Assembly (NCBI RefSeq): GCF_038095555.1 | Contig: NZ_CP124591.1 | Coordinates: forward strand, 1,550,001 to 1,614,000 | Origin: Macrococcoides psychrotolerans | Lineage (GTDB): Bacteria > Bacillota > Bacilli > Staphylococcales > Staphylococcaceae | Direction of reading: 5' to 3' | DNA length: 64,000 nt | Shown here: one piece after another, positions 35,086-43,481 of the stretch | Layout of the letters: each line of letters starts with the position of its first letter | Numbering within the stretch: position 1 is the first letter of the stretch | Translations under genes and position numbers: made by a program | The notes under the pieces: generated by a model | Database searches by the model: none | The model's input: the letters and a program-made list of their open reading frames with translations, nothing else | What the model was told of the DNA's origin: nothing

Positions 35086-35502
35086 ATGTCAGAAACAGTA
35101 TTCAGTAAAATATTAAAAGGTGAGATTCCATCATACAAAGTCTACGAGGATGAATATACGTATGCATTCCTCGATATTTCGCAAGTATCTAAAGGACACA
35201 CGCTTGTTATACCTAAAAATGCTGCACCAGATATGCTGTCAATTGCACCTTCAGACTTACAGCATGTCATCACATCAGTACAGAAGGTTGCCAAGGCCGT
35301 CGATAAAGCATTCCAGCCAGACGGAATCAATGTCATCCAGAATAATAGAGCTTATGCAGATCAATCTGTATTTCATCTGCACTTCCATGTCATCCCACGT
35401 TATAAAGATGATATAGATGGCTTCGGTTACGTTTGGGAGACGCATCCAGATGCACTTGATATGGAATCATTAAAAACCGATATTCAAGATGCAATCGAAT
35501 AA
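35086..35502 (+). CDS. hit: HIT family protein
   Basis: 138 residues from the ATG at 35086 (AGGAGGCC upstream); a longer reading frame upstream lies over promoter DNA. The histidine triad HLHFHVIP is intact, typical of nucleotide phosphoramidate hydrolases acting on AMP-lysine or dinucleoside polyphosphates. Linkage to ecsAB is conserved in Bacillales. A TATAAT lies about 30 bases upstream. Confidence 0.94.
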   Translation: MSETVFSKILKGEIPSYKVYEDEYTYAFLDISQVSKGHTLVIPKNAAPDMLSIAPSDLQHVITSVQKVAKAVDKAFQPDGINVIQNNRAYADQSVFHLHFHVIPRYKDDIDGFGYVWETHPDALDMESLKTDIQDAIE

Positions 35503-35563
35503 CTTTCCCTACATAATATTTATTAATATGGGTATACTAAAAAAAAGACAGGAGGCTATAATT

Positions 35564-35920
35564 ATGAAATTATCTAGAATTGTACTTGGTTTCGGTGTCG
35601 GCATCGTTGCTGGAGGTGCCACTGCGATACTGAACGCACCAAAGTCAGGGAAAGAACTTCAGCAAGGATTCAAATCCACTGCTTATAATACGAAAGCGCA
35701 AGTCAACCAACTGAAGGCTGAAACGAATGAAGTGAAGGATTCAATCTTAAACACGAAAAATACTTCTCAAGAGGCAATGTCTACCATGGTTGATGAGATT
35801 AAAACGATGATCAGCAACTACAAAGCAGATATCTCGCCGAATATCGATAACATTAAGAATAATGTAGAAAACCTGAACAATCGAAAGAACGAAATTACGC
35901 AGGAACTCTCTGAAAAATAA
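35564..35920 (+). CDS. YtxH-domain general stress protein
   Basis: 118 residues from the ATG at 35564 (GGAGG upstream). The N-terminal Gly-rich hydrophobic helix GFGVGIVAGGATAILNAPKS followed by GKELQQ is the YtxH signature, then a long Lys/Glu/Asn helix likely to form a coiled coil. YtxH proteins are membrane-linked stress proteins of unknown mechanism. Confidence 0.88.
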   Translation: MKLSRIVLGFGVGIVAGGATAILNAPKSGKELQQGFKSTAYNTKAQVNQLKAETNEVKDSILNTKNTSQEAMSTMVDEIKTMISNYKADISPNIDNIKNNVENLNNRKNEITQELSEK

Positions 35921-35991
35921 TATATTAAAAATTCAGAATAAATATTCATAAAGTTTTTGTACTATGCTAAAATAATATTATTAATCACTAG

Positions 35992-36019
35992 AGTATGATG
36001 TTACCATCATACTTTTTTT
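35992..36019 (+). terminator. Terminator after ytxH or attenuator in the hpr leader
   Basis: AGTATGATG (35992-36000) pairs perfectly with CATCATACT (36005-36013) around TTAC, followed by seven T. A possible promoter (TTCATA, 17 bases, TAAAAT) lies upstream of it, so the hairpin may be inside the hpr leader rather than only ending ytxH. Confidence 0.85.
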
Positions 36020-36093
36020 ATATTACTATTAGTATATTGTTAAATGATAATTATTATGTAAAATGCATGAATATTCTGGAAGGTGGAACCGAC

Positions 36094-36645
36094 ATGAAAC
36101 GTGAACGCGAAAAAGAAATTATCGATAAAATGTTATTTACGCACAAAGTGTCTCAATTAAGTAAAGCACTTTGGAAAACAGTAGAAAAAGACTGGCAGAA
36201 CTGGATTAAACCATACGATTTAAATATCAATGAACATCACATTCTAGTCATTATAAGGAACTTGGAGAAGGCAACCATCTCAGAAGTAAGCCAGTACGGT
36301 GTGATGCACGTATCTACAGTGTTCAACTTTGCAAAGAATCTAGAGAAGCGCGGCTATTTGACGATGCCAAAGAGTAAATTTGATAAACGTAATACATATC
36401 TTGAACTTACTGAAAAAGGAAAAGAAGTGCTCTATGAAACATACAAAGGATACAAAGAGTCTGATGACCGTATTTATGATGCTGCGAGCAACTACCAGGA
36501 ATTAATGTTTGATCTTCCGCCATTTACTGAACTGAAATTTATCGTTGCACAAATCTATGGAGCAGACTTCATTACGCACCTTGAAAAGAGTCACGACGAC
36601 CTATTAAAAATATTACTTGACGAAAACAATAAAGATAATGCATAA
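36094..36645 (+). CDS. hpr: MarR-type transcriptional regulator Hpr/ScoC
   Basis: 183 residues from the ATG at 36094 (AAGGTGG upstream). A winged-helix domain is visible in ATISEVSQYGVMHVSTVFNF and the wing SKFDKRNTYLELTEKGKEVL. B. subtilis ScoC represses extracellular protease genes and peptide transport and in turn is linked to CodY. Its neighbours prsA, DUF3267 and yhaM are the conserved Bacillales context. A terminator-like hairpin precedes it. Confidence 0.92.
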   Translation: MKREREKEIIDKMLFTHKVSQLSKALWKTVEKDWQNWIKPYDLNINEHHILVIIRNLEKATISEVSQYGVMHVSTVFNFAKNLEKRGYLTMPKSKFDKRNTYLELTEKGKEVLYETYKGYKESDDRIYDAASNYQELMFDLPPFTELKFIVAQIYGADFITHLEKSHDDLLKILLDENNKDNA

Positions 36646-36679
36646 TTGCTAGGTAAATTAACCGAGTAAGGAGATTGCC

Positions 36680-37255
36680 ATGTATTTATGTAACAAAAAT
36701 TTTAATATCAGATCGACATACGGAATCCAGAGAATCATGCTCATTTCAGCATTACTTGGAATTATCGTTTACATTGTCAGCTTTGAAATTTTCTCCTCTT
36801 TATTCGGAAAAAAATTCTCAGATGACAATTTTTTATTATTCTTGATCAGTCTGATTTGTCTCTACCCTATTCATAAATTATTGCATATGTTGCCATTTAT
36901 ACATGATACGAAATCATTAATCATACAGAAAACAACGAAATCCAGATTCTTTCCACTTATTAATACACGAGTGAATCATCCGGTTCATAAACTACATTTT
37001 GCAATTGCATTAGTCTGCCCAGTTGTCATCATTACAGTGGCAACACTTATATGCGCAGTTACACACCCTATGTTCGCCCATTACTTCTTATTTATATTCG
37101 CGGTGAATATCGGGTTATCATTTATAGATTTTGTATATTTACGTTATATGTTCAACACTCCGCAGTGTTCCTATGTTGAAGAACGTAAATACGGCTTTGA
37201 AGTCCTGAGCAAACACGATCTACCAGCAGACTTTTATCATTCAGATGTAAGATAA
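36680..37255 (+). CDS. DUF3267 membrane protein (putative zincin type)
   Basis: 191 residues with about four membrane helices. It resembles the DUF3267 family, described as putative zinc metallopeptidases; here the expected H-E-x-x-H appears as H-K-L-L-H (in YPIHKLLHMLPF), so the catalytic Glu is replaced by Lys and peptidase activity is doubtful. It lies between hpr and prsA, as in many Bacillales, and is probably co-transcribed with hpr (34-base gap). Confidence 0.78.
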   Translation: MYLCNKNFNIRSTYGIQRIMLISALLGIIVYIVSFEIFSSLFGKKFSDDNFLLFLISLICLYPIHKLLHMLPFIHDTKSLIIQKTTKSRFFPLINTRVNHPVHKLHFAIALVCPVVIITVATLICAVTHPMFAHYFLFIFAVNIGLSFIDFVYLRYMFNTPQCSYVEERKYGFEVLSKHDLPADFYHSDVR

Positions 37256-37336
37256 ATGTATTCTAAATCATTTTATGTTAGAATTTATCATTAGTTAGAA
37301 CATTTACTAAACAGTGCACTTAAAAGGAGTAGTATT

Positions 37337-38248
37337 ATGACAAACTTAAAGAAAATTATGATGCCAGCAGCACTTTCTGTATCAATCTTAGGATTAACGG
37401 CATGTGGAAATAGTGGCGGAGAAACACTTGTTTCATCTAAAGCTGGTGACATAAAACAATCAGACATCATGAAAGAGATCGGTAATGAACAAATCGCTAA
37501 AACGTCATTCCAATTAATTTTCAATGACGTTCTTAAAGAGAAATATGGTAAGAAAATCGATGAAGATAAAATCAATAAAGAAACAGACAAAGAAATTAAG
37601 AAATATGGCGATGAGAAAACATTCGAACAAATTCTGCAGCAGCAAAGTTCTGGAATGACAGTTGAACAGTATAAGAAAAAGCGCGTTACTGATGAATATC
37701 AGAAGCAGTTTCTAAATGACACAATCAAAATTTCAGATAAAGATATTAAAGATAACGCTAAGAAAGCTTCACATATATTAGTTGCAGTGAAATCTGAGTC
37801 TAATAAAGATGGATTAAGCGACAAAGAAGCGAAAGCGAAAGCTGAAGATATCTTAAAACAAGTTAAAGCTAATAAAGATGATTTCAAGAAAATTGCTAAA
37901 AAAGAGTCAGATGATACACAATCGGCGAAAAATAATGGTGAGCTCGGCTACGTAGTTAAAGGTCAAACTGTTGAAGCATTCGAAAAGGCATTATTCAAAC
38001 TAAAGCCGGGTGAAATTTCAGATATCGTAAAAACTGAATTTGGTTACCACATCATTATGGCTGAAGACGATAAAGACATCGCTAAAGAAAAAGACAAACT
38101 CGCTCAGACGATTCGTCAGAACAAGTTACAAGATAATCCGAAACTATACGTACAAGCAGTACAAAAATTATTCAAGGAATATGATGTAGACTTTAAAGAT
38201 AAAGACATCAAAAAGTATGTTGATGATCAAATCTTAAAAGTAAAATAA
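37337..38248 (+). CDS. prsA: Foldase lipoprotein PrsA (parvulin-type PPIase)
   Basis: 303 residues. A lipoprotein signal ends in GLTACG (lipidated Cys23). The chaperone-like N and C parts flank a parvulin domain with ASHILVAVKSES, AKKESDDTQSAKNNGELGYV, GEISDIVKTEFGYHIIMAED. It helps fold secreted proteins outside the membrane, which would include the large S8 protease of this window. AAGGAG ribosome site; terminator shared with yhaM. Confidence 0.97.
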   Translation: MTNLKKIMMPAALSVSILGLTACGNSGGETLVSSKAGDIKQSDIMKEIGNEQIAKTSFQLIFNDVLKEKYGKKIDEDKINKETDKEIKKYGDEKTFEQILQQQSSGMTVEQYKKKRVTDEYQKQFLNDTIKISDKDIKDNAKKASHILVAVKSESNKDGLSDKEAKAKAEDILKQVKANKDDFKKIAKKESDDTQSAKNNGELGYVVKGQTVEAFEKALFKLKPGEISDIVKTEFGYHIIMAEDDKDIAKEKDKLAQTIRQNKLQDNPKLYVQAVQKLFKEYDVDFKDKDIKKYVDDQILKVK

Positions 38249-38283
38249 AAAAGAAATGAAGCCTTTGCTTCATTTCTTTTTTT
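38248..38283. terminator. Bidirectional terminator between prsA and yhaM
   Basis: AAAGAAATGAAGC pairs with GCTTCATTTCTTT around CTTT, flanked by A and T runs; it overlaps the end of both genes. Confidence 0.9.
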
Positions 38284-39223
38284 AGTCCAGAGAAATCGGC
38301 TTATAAAACTGACGATTTTCTAACGCAAAAATACGCTCTGTATATTGTCCTTTCTCCACTTTCTTCATATGCTTATCAAACATCTGCATACGTGCATCAA
38401 TATTATCAATAAAGTGAAGCATCTCTGCTTCTTTTAACATCGGTAATTTCGGTGATCCATACTCATACTTTCCATGATGACTTAATATCATATGGCGCAG
38501 TAACATTACTTCTTCCCCTTCAATATTATGTTCACGTGCAATACTCGCAACTTCATCGCTCATAATCGAAATATGGCCGAGTAAGTTTCCTTCTACTGTA
38601 TACGTTGTTGCAACAGGCCCGGATAATTCTTTAACCTTCCCCATATCATGTGCAATGATACCTGCGTAGAGCAGACTTCGATTTAATGTCGGATAAATAT
38701 CACATAATGCTTTCGCTTGTTTCAACATCGTTAATACATGGAATAATAATCCCGAGACGAAGTTATGATGGTTGCTGCTGGCAGCAGGGTATACCATAAA
38801 TTGATGTGCATATTTCTTAAGTAACAGACGAATAATACGCTGTAAATTTGCATTTTCGATTTCGATGACATAATCCATCAGCTGCTCCATCATATCATCT
38901 TCATTCACCGGTGCACTTTCTAAGAAATTTTCTAGTTTCACACCGTCTTCTGGTGTAACAAGTCTGAATTGATTTACTTTCATCTGTTTACGACCGCGGT
39001 AATCAATCACATCACCTTTAACACGAATTAATTGTTCAGGTTGTAACAATTTTATATCTTCTTCAGAGACCGTCCATACTTTTGCTTCGATTTCTCCACT
39101 TTTATCTTTAAGATAAAGTGTTAAATATGGCTTACCTTGTCCTGTTACCCCTTGAATTGATTTATGAATTAAAAAGTAATGATCCACTTGAGATCCGGGT
39201 TTTAATGTTTCTATCGTTCTCAC
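38282..39223 (-). CDS. yhaM: 3'-5' exoribonuclease YhaM
   Basis: 313 residues. An N-terminal OB-fold (GKPYLTLYLKDKSGEIEAKV, about 31-50) is followed by an HD domain (SNHHNFVSGLLFHVLTMLKQ and later AHDMGKVKEL and HHGKYEYGSP). YhaM is a Mn-dependent 3'-5' exonuclease acting on RNA ends. It starts one base after the yhaN stop and is the last gene of yhaO-yhaN-yhaM. Confidence 0.95.
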   Translation of the reverse strand: MRTIETLKPGSQVDHYFLIHKSIQGVTGQGKPYLTLYLKDKSGEIEAKVWTVSEEDIKLLQPEQLIRVKGDVIDYRGRKQMKVNQFRLVTPEDGVKLENFLESAPVNEDDMMEQLMDYVIEIENANLQRIIRLLLKKYAHQFMVYPAASSNHHNFVSGLLFHVLTMLKQAKALCDIYPTLNRSLLYAGIIAHDMGKVKELSGPVATTYTVEGNLLGHISIMSDEVASIAREHNIEGEEVMLLRHMILSHHGKYEYGSPKLPMLKEAEMLHFIDNIDARMQMFDKHMKKVEKGQYTERIFALENRQFYKPISLD

Positions 39224-42145
39224 TTATTTAACCTCCTTCTTATTGCGTTCCAGTACAATTGTCTGCTTACTGTTAATTGTAGAAGAACGGTTGCAAGTGT
39301 AATAGATAATTTGATTATGCTGTTGTTTAAGCATATATTCAAGTATACGCTCACGCCTGTTTTTGTCAAAGTGAACAAACGCATCATCGACAATGATCGG
39401 GAATGGGTAATATCTTCTTAATGAATGAATTAAACTCAGTCTTAATGCAATATATAATAATTCTTTCGTTGATTGTGACAATTCTGTCGGATGATATACT
39501 TGTCCATCCGCAGCTACAGTTGTCAGATGTTCATCATAAACAATCTTCGTGTAACGTCCTTCAGTTAGATAGTTAAAGATTTCTGTCGCATCATCAATAA
39601 CGAATGGCATTCGTTCTTCACGTACCTCTTTAATATGTGCCTGAATTAAAGTATCGATATAATTTACAGATAAATATGTTTCCGCAAGTTTGTTAAATTG
39701 ATTTTTCTTTATTTCATATTCAAACTTCAGTCTTGATAACGTATCATCGTCACATATTTGATGCATAGCATGTTCTAGTTCTCTTAACTGTTGCTGCACA
39801 TTACTGCGTTCATCAACCAACGATTTAATATGTACATTAATATCTATCAACTGCTCATTCAGTATGGCTTCTGGCACTTCAGCAAGATGCGTATTATCCT
39901 CGTACGTGAATGCTTGATTTCTAAGCAGTTCACTTAACACATTAAAACGCTCTAAGTTTGTGTTATAACTCGCATATTCAGCCTCTTTAGCATAATAACT
40001 TGAAGTATCCTCCACCCCTGCTTCTTCAAACAAAGCATGCTGCTCATCAATATTCTGCTGCAACGATGCATTAATAATTTTGATTTCTTTCTTTAATAAA
40101 TCTCGTTGATTTGCATTTTTACTGTACTGGAATTTCTCTTTCTCATCGGTCGTTAACATATTCTTTAAATCATGGAATATCGATGATGCCTCTGTTTTCA
40201 CAGGTAATTTCGGAATAAGCGTTAATATGCTCTGATCGAATGTAGCAAGACGCTCTTTCATTTCCTCGATTTTAGCATTACACTTTAAGATTTCATCATG
40301 GATGCGCACTAATTTATGTATCGTACGATATGCAGAAGCTAATCGGTTATTCGGATAATTACTCTCTATTTTAAGCGCTGTTTTGTATTGCTTGAGCAAT
40401 TGGTGTGTCGCTTCAATTTCTTTATGTGAAATGTCTAAATGTTGCTTTAAAGCTTCTTTTTGAGATTGCTCACGATTTAACTGAGTGATAACATTTGATA
40501 ATTTATGGCGTAATAACTTTTGTTCATTCAAATCAAACGACAAATCAAAGTCATGTTCAAGTTTATAAATATTACCCTCTAATTGTTTTACTCCATCCGC
40601 TAATTCATCATTAAATCGTACATCCGGCTTCTTATTTAAAATAAGCATCAGTAGTACAATGATGCTTACGAATGAGAATATACTACCTGAAATCCATAGC
40701 GCATTCATAAAACTATAGACAAGTGCTACAAGACTAATGACTACCGTTATCGCATAGATTGTCTGCTGCAGCTTATGTTTCTTGAGCTCACGCGCTTCAT
40801 AAGCAGTTGCTTCTTCACTCAATTTATGAAAGAGCTTTGATTTACTTTCAAGTTCCTTGCGCTGTTCTTGAAGTTCCTGTGCTTTATTAAAACGTTCGTC
40901 ATGCACTTTTTCTTTATTCAATACTTTAGATTCATCAGATAATCTATCTACGTTTAGTGTTACAAATTGCAGCTCTCTGTTAATTTGTGTACGTTCGAGT
41001 TCTTGTTTCTCAAGCTCGTTGAGTGCTTCAGTGATATCAGATTGAACTTTCTGATTCAGTTCAACGGTTTCAAACTTCTGCCATCCGATATCCTGCATTA
41101 AAGTATTCATTTCAGTCGTCAGTGCATCGCGTTGCTGTGTTACACTTCGAACATCACCATGCAGCTGTTTAATCGGATGTTCTCTTTTGATAATGTCTCT
41201 TGAGGCTTCAATTAAGTGGTCAGGCAATAGTTGAATATTATCCATCTCTGATGTTATCTGGCTTAACTTCTCTTCACGTAGTTCAAGATCTTTACTTAAT
41301 TTCTGGACCTGATGCTTCAACGCCTCAAATCGATTAATCCCTTGCTCAGGAAATTGCGGCGGCTCTATGTTTAATTGTAGTTCTAATGCTTTCCATTCCT
41401 GTGCTTGACTCTGATATTTAATTTCTCTTTCTTTATGTCCTTTAACTTCTTCAAGTTCTTTAATCTGTAATTTAATATGTTCAACTCTTCTTGAATCCTT
41501 CTGATACGTATCATATATTTGTGCATAATGTGCTTTTACATCATCCTGCGCTCTTATATCCGCTTCTAGCTGCTGCAATTCTCTTGCTTTCTCAAAAATG
41601 ATACCAGTATCTTCATCTGTATTAAATAAACGTACCTGCTCCTCATTTATCGTCCTTTGTAAATCTGTAAATTCCGTCGAACCGAATGAGCCTGCCTGAA
41701 GTAAGTAAGCTTCAAGCTTTTCTTGTGTCAGTTTACGATGTACTTCCTGCAAACCGAGTACATCAAATGAAAATATTGATTTATATGTATCTTTTTTCAT
41801 ATAATTCATCAACTGGTTGAGCCATTCAATCGATTTCTCTACACCCTCGTGAATGACTTTTACTTTTTCTTTACCATGAACAAATACACGTTCAATCATA
41901 ATCGTTGTACCATCTATATGTTCGAGTTCTATATTACCGCCATATTGTGGTGCGAATCTCGGTTCTAGACGCGGTTCGTACTCACCATCTTTCGGAAAAC
42001 CGAAGAGTAACGCATGAATAAACGCCTGCATTGTAGATTTACCTGCTTCATTTTCTCCAAATATCTGAACGAAATCGTGATTAAACTGAAACTTGCGATG
42101 TTCCAATCTTCCATATCCGTATATTTCTAAAGATTTAATCTTCAT
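39224..42145 (-). CDS. yhaN: SMC/Rad50-like ATPase YhaN
   Basis: 973 residues from the ATG at 42145 (AAAGGTGACC upstream). The N-terminal ATPase half has Walker A GENEAGKST (30-38); long Glu/Lys/Gln-rich coiled coils follow, interrupted by two membrane-like hydrophobic segments (ITVVISLVALVYSFMNALWI and a following one at about 455-500). The C-terminal half carries the signature-like LSQSTKELLYIALRLSL and Walker B FPIIVDDAFVHFD. ATPase motifs are intact. The start overlaps yhaO by 11 bases. Acts with YhaO in a putative DNA-processing complex. Confidence 0.9.
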   Translation of the reverse strand: MKIKSLEIYGYGRLEHRKFQFNHDFVQIFGENEAGKSTMQAFIHALLFGFPKDGEYEPRLEPRFAPQYGGNIELEHIDGTTIMIERVFVHGKEKVKVIHEGVEKSIEWLNQLMNYMKKDTYKSIFSFDVLGLQEVHRKLTQEKLEAYLLQAGSFGSTEFTDLQRTINEEQVRLFNTDEDTGIIFEKARELQQLEADIRAQDDVKAHYAQIYDTYQKDSRRVEHIKLQIKELEEVKGHKEREIKYQSQAQEWKALELQLNIEPPQFPEQGINRFEALKHQVQKLSKDLELREEKLSQITSEMDNIQLLPDHLIEASRDIIKREHPIKQLHGDVRSVTQQRDALTTEMNTLMQDIGWQKFETVELNQKVQSDITEALNELEKQELERTQINRELQFVTLNVDRLSDESKVLNKEKVHDERFNKAQELQEQRKELESKSKLFHKLSEEATAYEARELKKHKLQQTIYAITVVISLVALVYSFMNALWISGSIFSFVSIIVLLMLILNKKPDVRFNDELADGVKQLEGNIYKLEHDFDLSFDLNEQKLLRHKLSNVITQLNREQSQKEALKQHLDISHKEIEATHQLLKQYKTALKIESNYPNNRLASAYRTIHKLVRIHDEILKCNAKIEEMKERLATFDQSILTLIPKLPVKTEASSIFHDLKNMLTTDEKEKFQYSKNANQRDLLKKEIKIINASLQQNIDEQHALFEEAGVEDTSSYYAKEAEYASYNTNLERFNVLSELLRNQAFTYEDNTHLAEVPEAILNEQLIDINVHIKSLVDERSNVQQQLRELEHAMHQICDDDTLSRLKFEYEIKKNQFNKLAETYLSVNYIDTLIQAHIKEVREERMPFVIDDATEIFNYLTEGRYTKIVYDEHLTTVAADGQVYHPTELSQSTKELLYIALRLSLIHSLRRYYPFPIIVDDAFVHFDKNRRERILEYMLKQQHNQIIYYTCNRSSTINSKQTIVLERNKKEVK

Positions 42146-43319
42146 GGCGGTCACCTTTCATCAACATTTTGAGATGCGCTTCTCCATAATCTATCAACCG
42201 CTCTGTATTAACCTCATCAAAAGAGATAAACTTCTGGATATAGGATTGTTGTACAGGTTCTTTCGATGTTGTTAAATAAGACAAATCATGAAGGACATCA
42301 CTGAACTCATCTTTTAATGTATGCGGTGCGTACTTTTCATTTGTGTAAATATCATCGATCCATACAAACTGTTCTTCTGCCATTTCGCCAATTTGGATCT
42401 GGTCCTTTATTTGCGATAACATTTGCTGATCTATTAAAGTCTCACCATCATTTTGTAGTGTTAATCGATAAAGTTGTCTACCGTTTGGGCGCACGGATTG
42501 TTTAAATGCTTCGATATCCTGATAGATTGCGTGACGCTCAATACTCTTTAAGTTTAATACTGTCTCGTGGAATGTAATCATATTTACTGGCACAAAGGTC
42601 GCATTCAGCTGACTGCTGTCCCCTTCAACATACATATATCCACTATCTCCGCCTTCCATAAAGTTTGTAGCCTGAAGCGTACCGGGGTAATGCATATGTG
42701 GCAGTTCGTTTAAGGTCATATGCCTATTAAAACCGCCAAGTGCCCAGTAATGATATAATTTACGGTTTAATTCCTCGATATGGAATTCTGTATGTGTGTC
42801 TTCCCCTTTTAACTTATGATGTAAACCATTCAGTATGCCAATATGAATGGTCTGATTAACTTCATTTACGGGATACTGATCAAGCTTGTACTCATAGTGA
42901 GAATGTTCTTTATAACTGAACCCATGAAAGAACACACTTGATTTGTTTTTCGTAACAAGTTCATAAGTCTGAACTTCATCAGAGAAAACAATTACATTAT
43001 CAGGAAACTTATAAAATGATTGTACGGACATATTGTCCTCTATACCGTGTATATAATAAACGTAAATATTCTCTTCCTTTAATCGTGCGAATTGCTTTAC
43101 TACGTAGTCATCTGCCTTAATGTTGCGATTTTTACTTGAAAATAAATTTCCACTTATAATAATAAAGTCCACTTGTTTTTCAATCGCATCATCGACAACG
43201 CGTTTTAAACTTTGAAAGCTTGAATTACGAATCGACTTCATTATATATTCAGGAACATCTCCAACTAACTGAAACGGTTCATCTAATCGTATGTCTGAGC
43301 AATGTATAAATTTGATCAT
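42135..43319 (-). CDS. yhaO: YhaO, metallophosphoesterase-like protein with altered metal motifs
   Basis: 394 residues from the ATG at 43319 (AGTGAGGG at good distance; another ATG directly upstream). It aligns by pattern with SbcD/Mre11-type YhaO: FIHCSDIRLDEPF at the start, DFIIISGNLF, YYIHGIEDN, HIGILNGLHH and YWALGGFNRH. All motifs that normally supply metal ligands differ: D-x-H is D9-I-R11, GD is G57-N58, GNHD is G92-I-E-D95, the HG motif is N164-G165, and GHxH is G195-G-F-N198. The frame is open throughout, so it is not a broken gene but a probable pseudoenzyme. It overlaps yhaN. Confidence 0.85.
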   Translation of the reverse strand: MIKFIHCSDIRLDEPFQLVGDVPEYIMKSIRNSSFQSLKRVVDDAIEKQVDFIIISGNLFSSKNRNIKADDYVVKQFARLKEENIYVYYIHGIEDNMSVQSFYKFPDNVIVFSDEVQTYELVTKNKSSVFFHGFSYKEHSHYEYKLDQYPVNEVNQTIHIGILNGLHHKLKGEDTHTEFHIEELNRKLYHYWALGGFNRHMTLNELPHMHYPGTLQATNFMEGGDSGYMYVEGDSSQLNATFVPVNMITFHETVLNLKSIERHAIYQDIEAFKQSVRPNGRQLYRLTLQNDGETLIDQQMLSQIKDQIQIGEMAEEQFVWIDDIYTNEKYAPHTLKDEFSDVLHDLSYLTTSKEPVQQSYIQKFISFDEVNTERLIDYGEAHLKMLMKGDRHED

Positions 43320-43417
43320 CATAACCCTCACTTTAATTGATACTCTAATTTTACAACAAAATCGTATATATATGTAATGAAACTACAAAATCATCTATAT
43401 TTATAATCTTTATTCAT

Positions 43418-43471
43418 AAAAAAACTCATCCGTAAGATTATGCATTATCGCCATATCTTACGGATGAGTTT
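43418..43471 (-). terminator. Terminator after hemZ
   Basis: ACTCATCCGTAAGAT pairs with ATCTTACGGATGAGT across a loop of about 16 bases; seven T follow on the minus strand. Confidence 0.85.
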
Positions 43472-43481
43472 CAAATATTGT

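Noticed and set aside
35995..36093. Extension of Hpr starting inside the terminator hairpin
   Set aside because: The extra residues have no family match, and the ATG at 36094 has a good ribosome site.
42135..43319. yhaO as a pseudogene
   Set aside because: The frame is open and overlaps yhaN in the normal coupled manner, and non-catalytic regions look well kept; substitution of ligands without frame damage fits a pseudoenzyme better.
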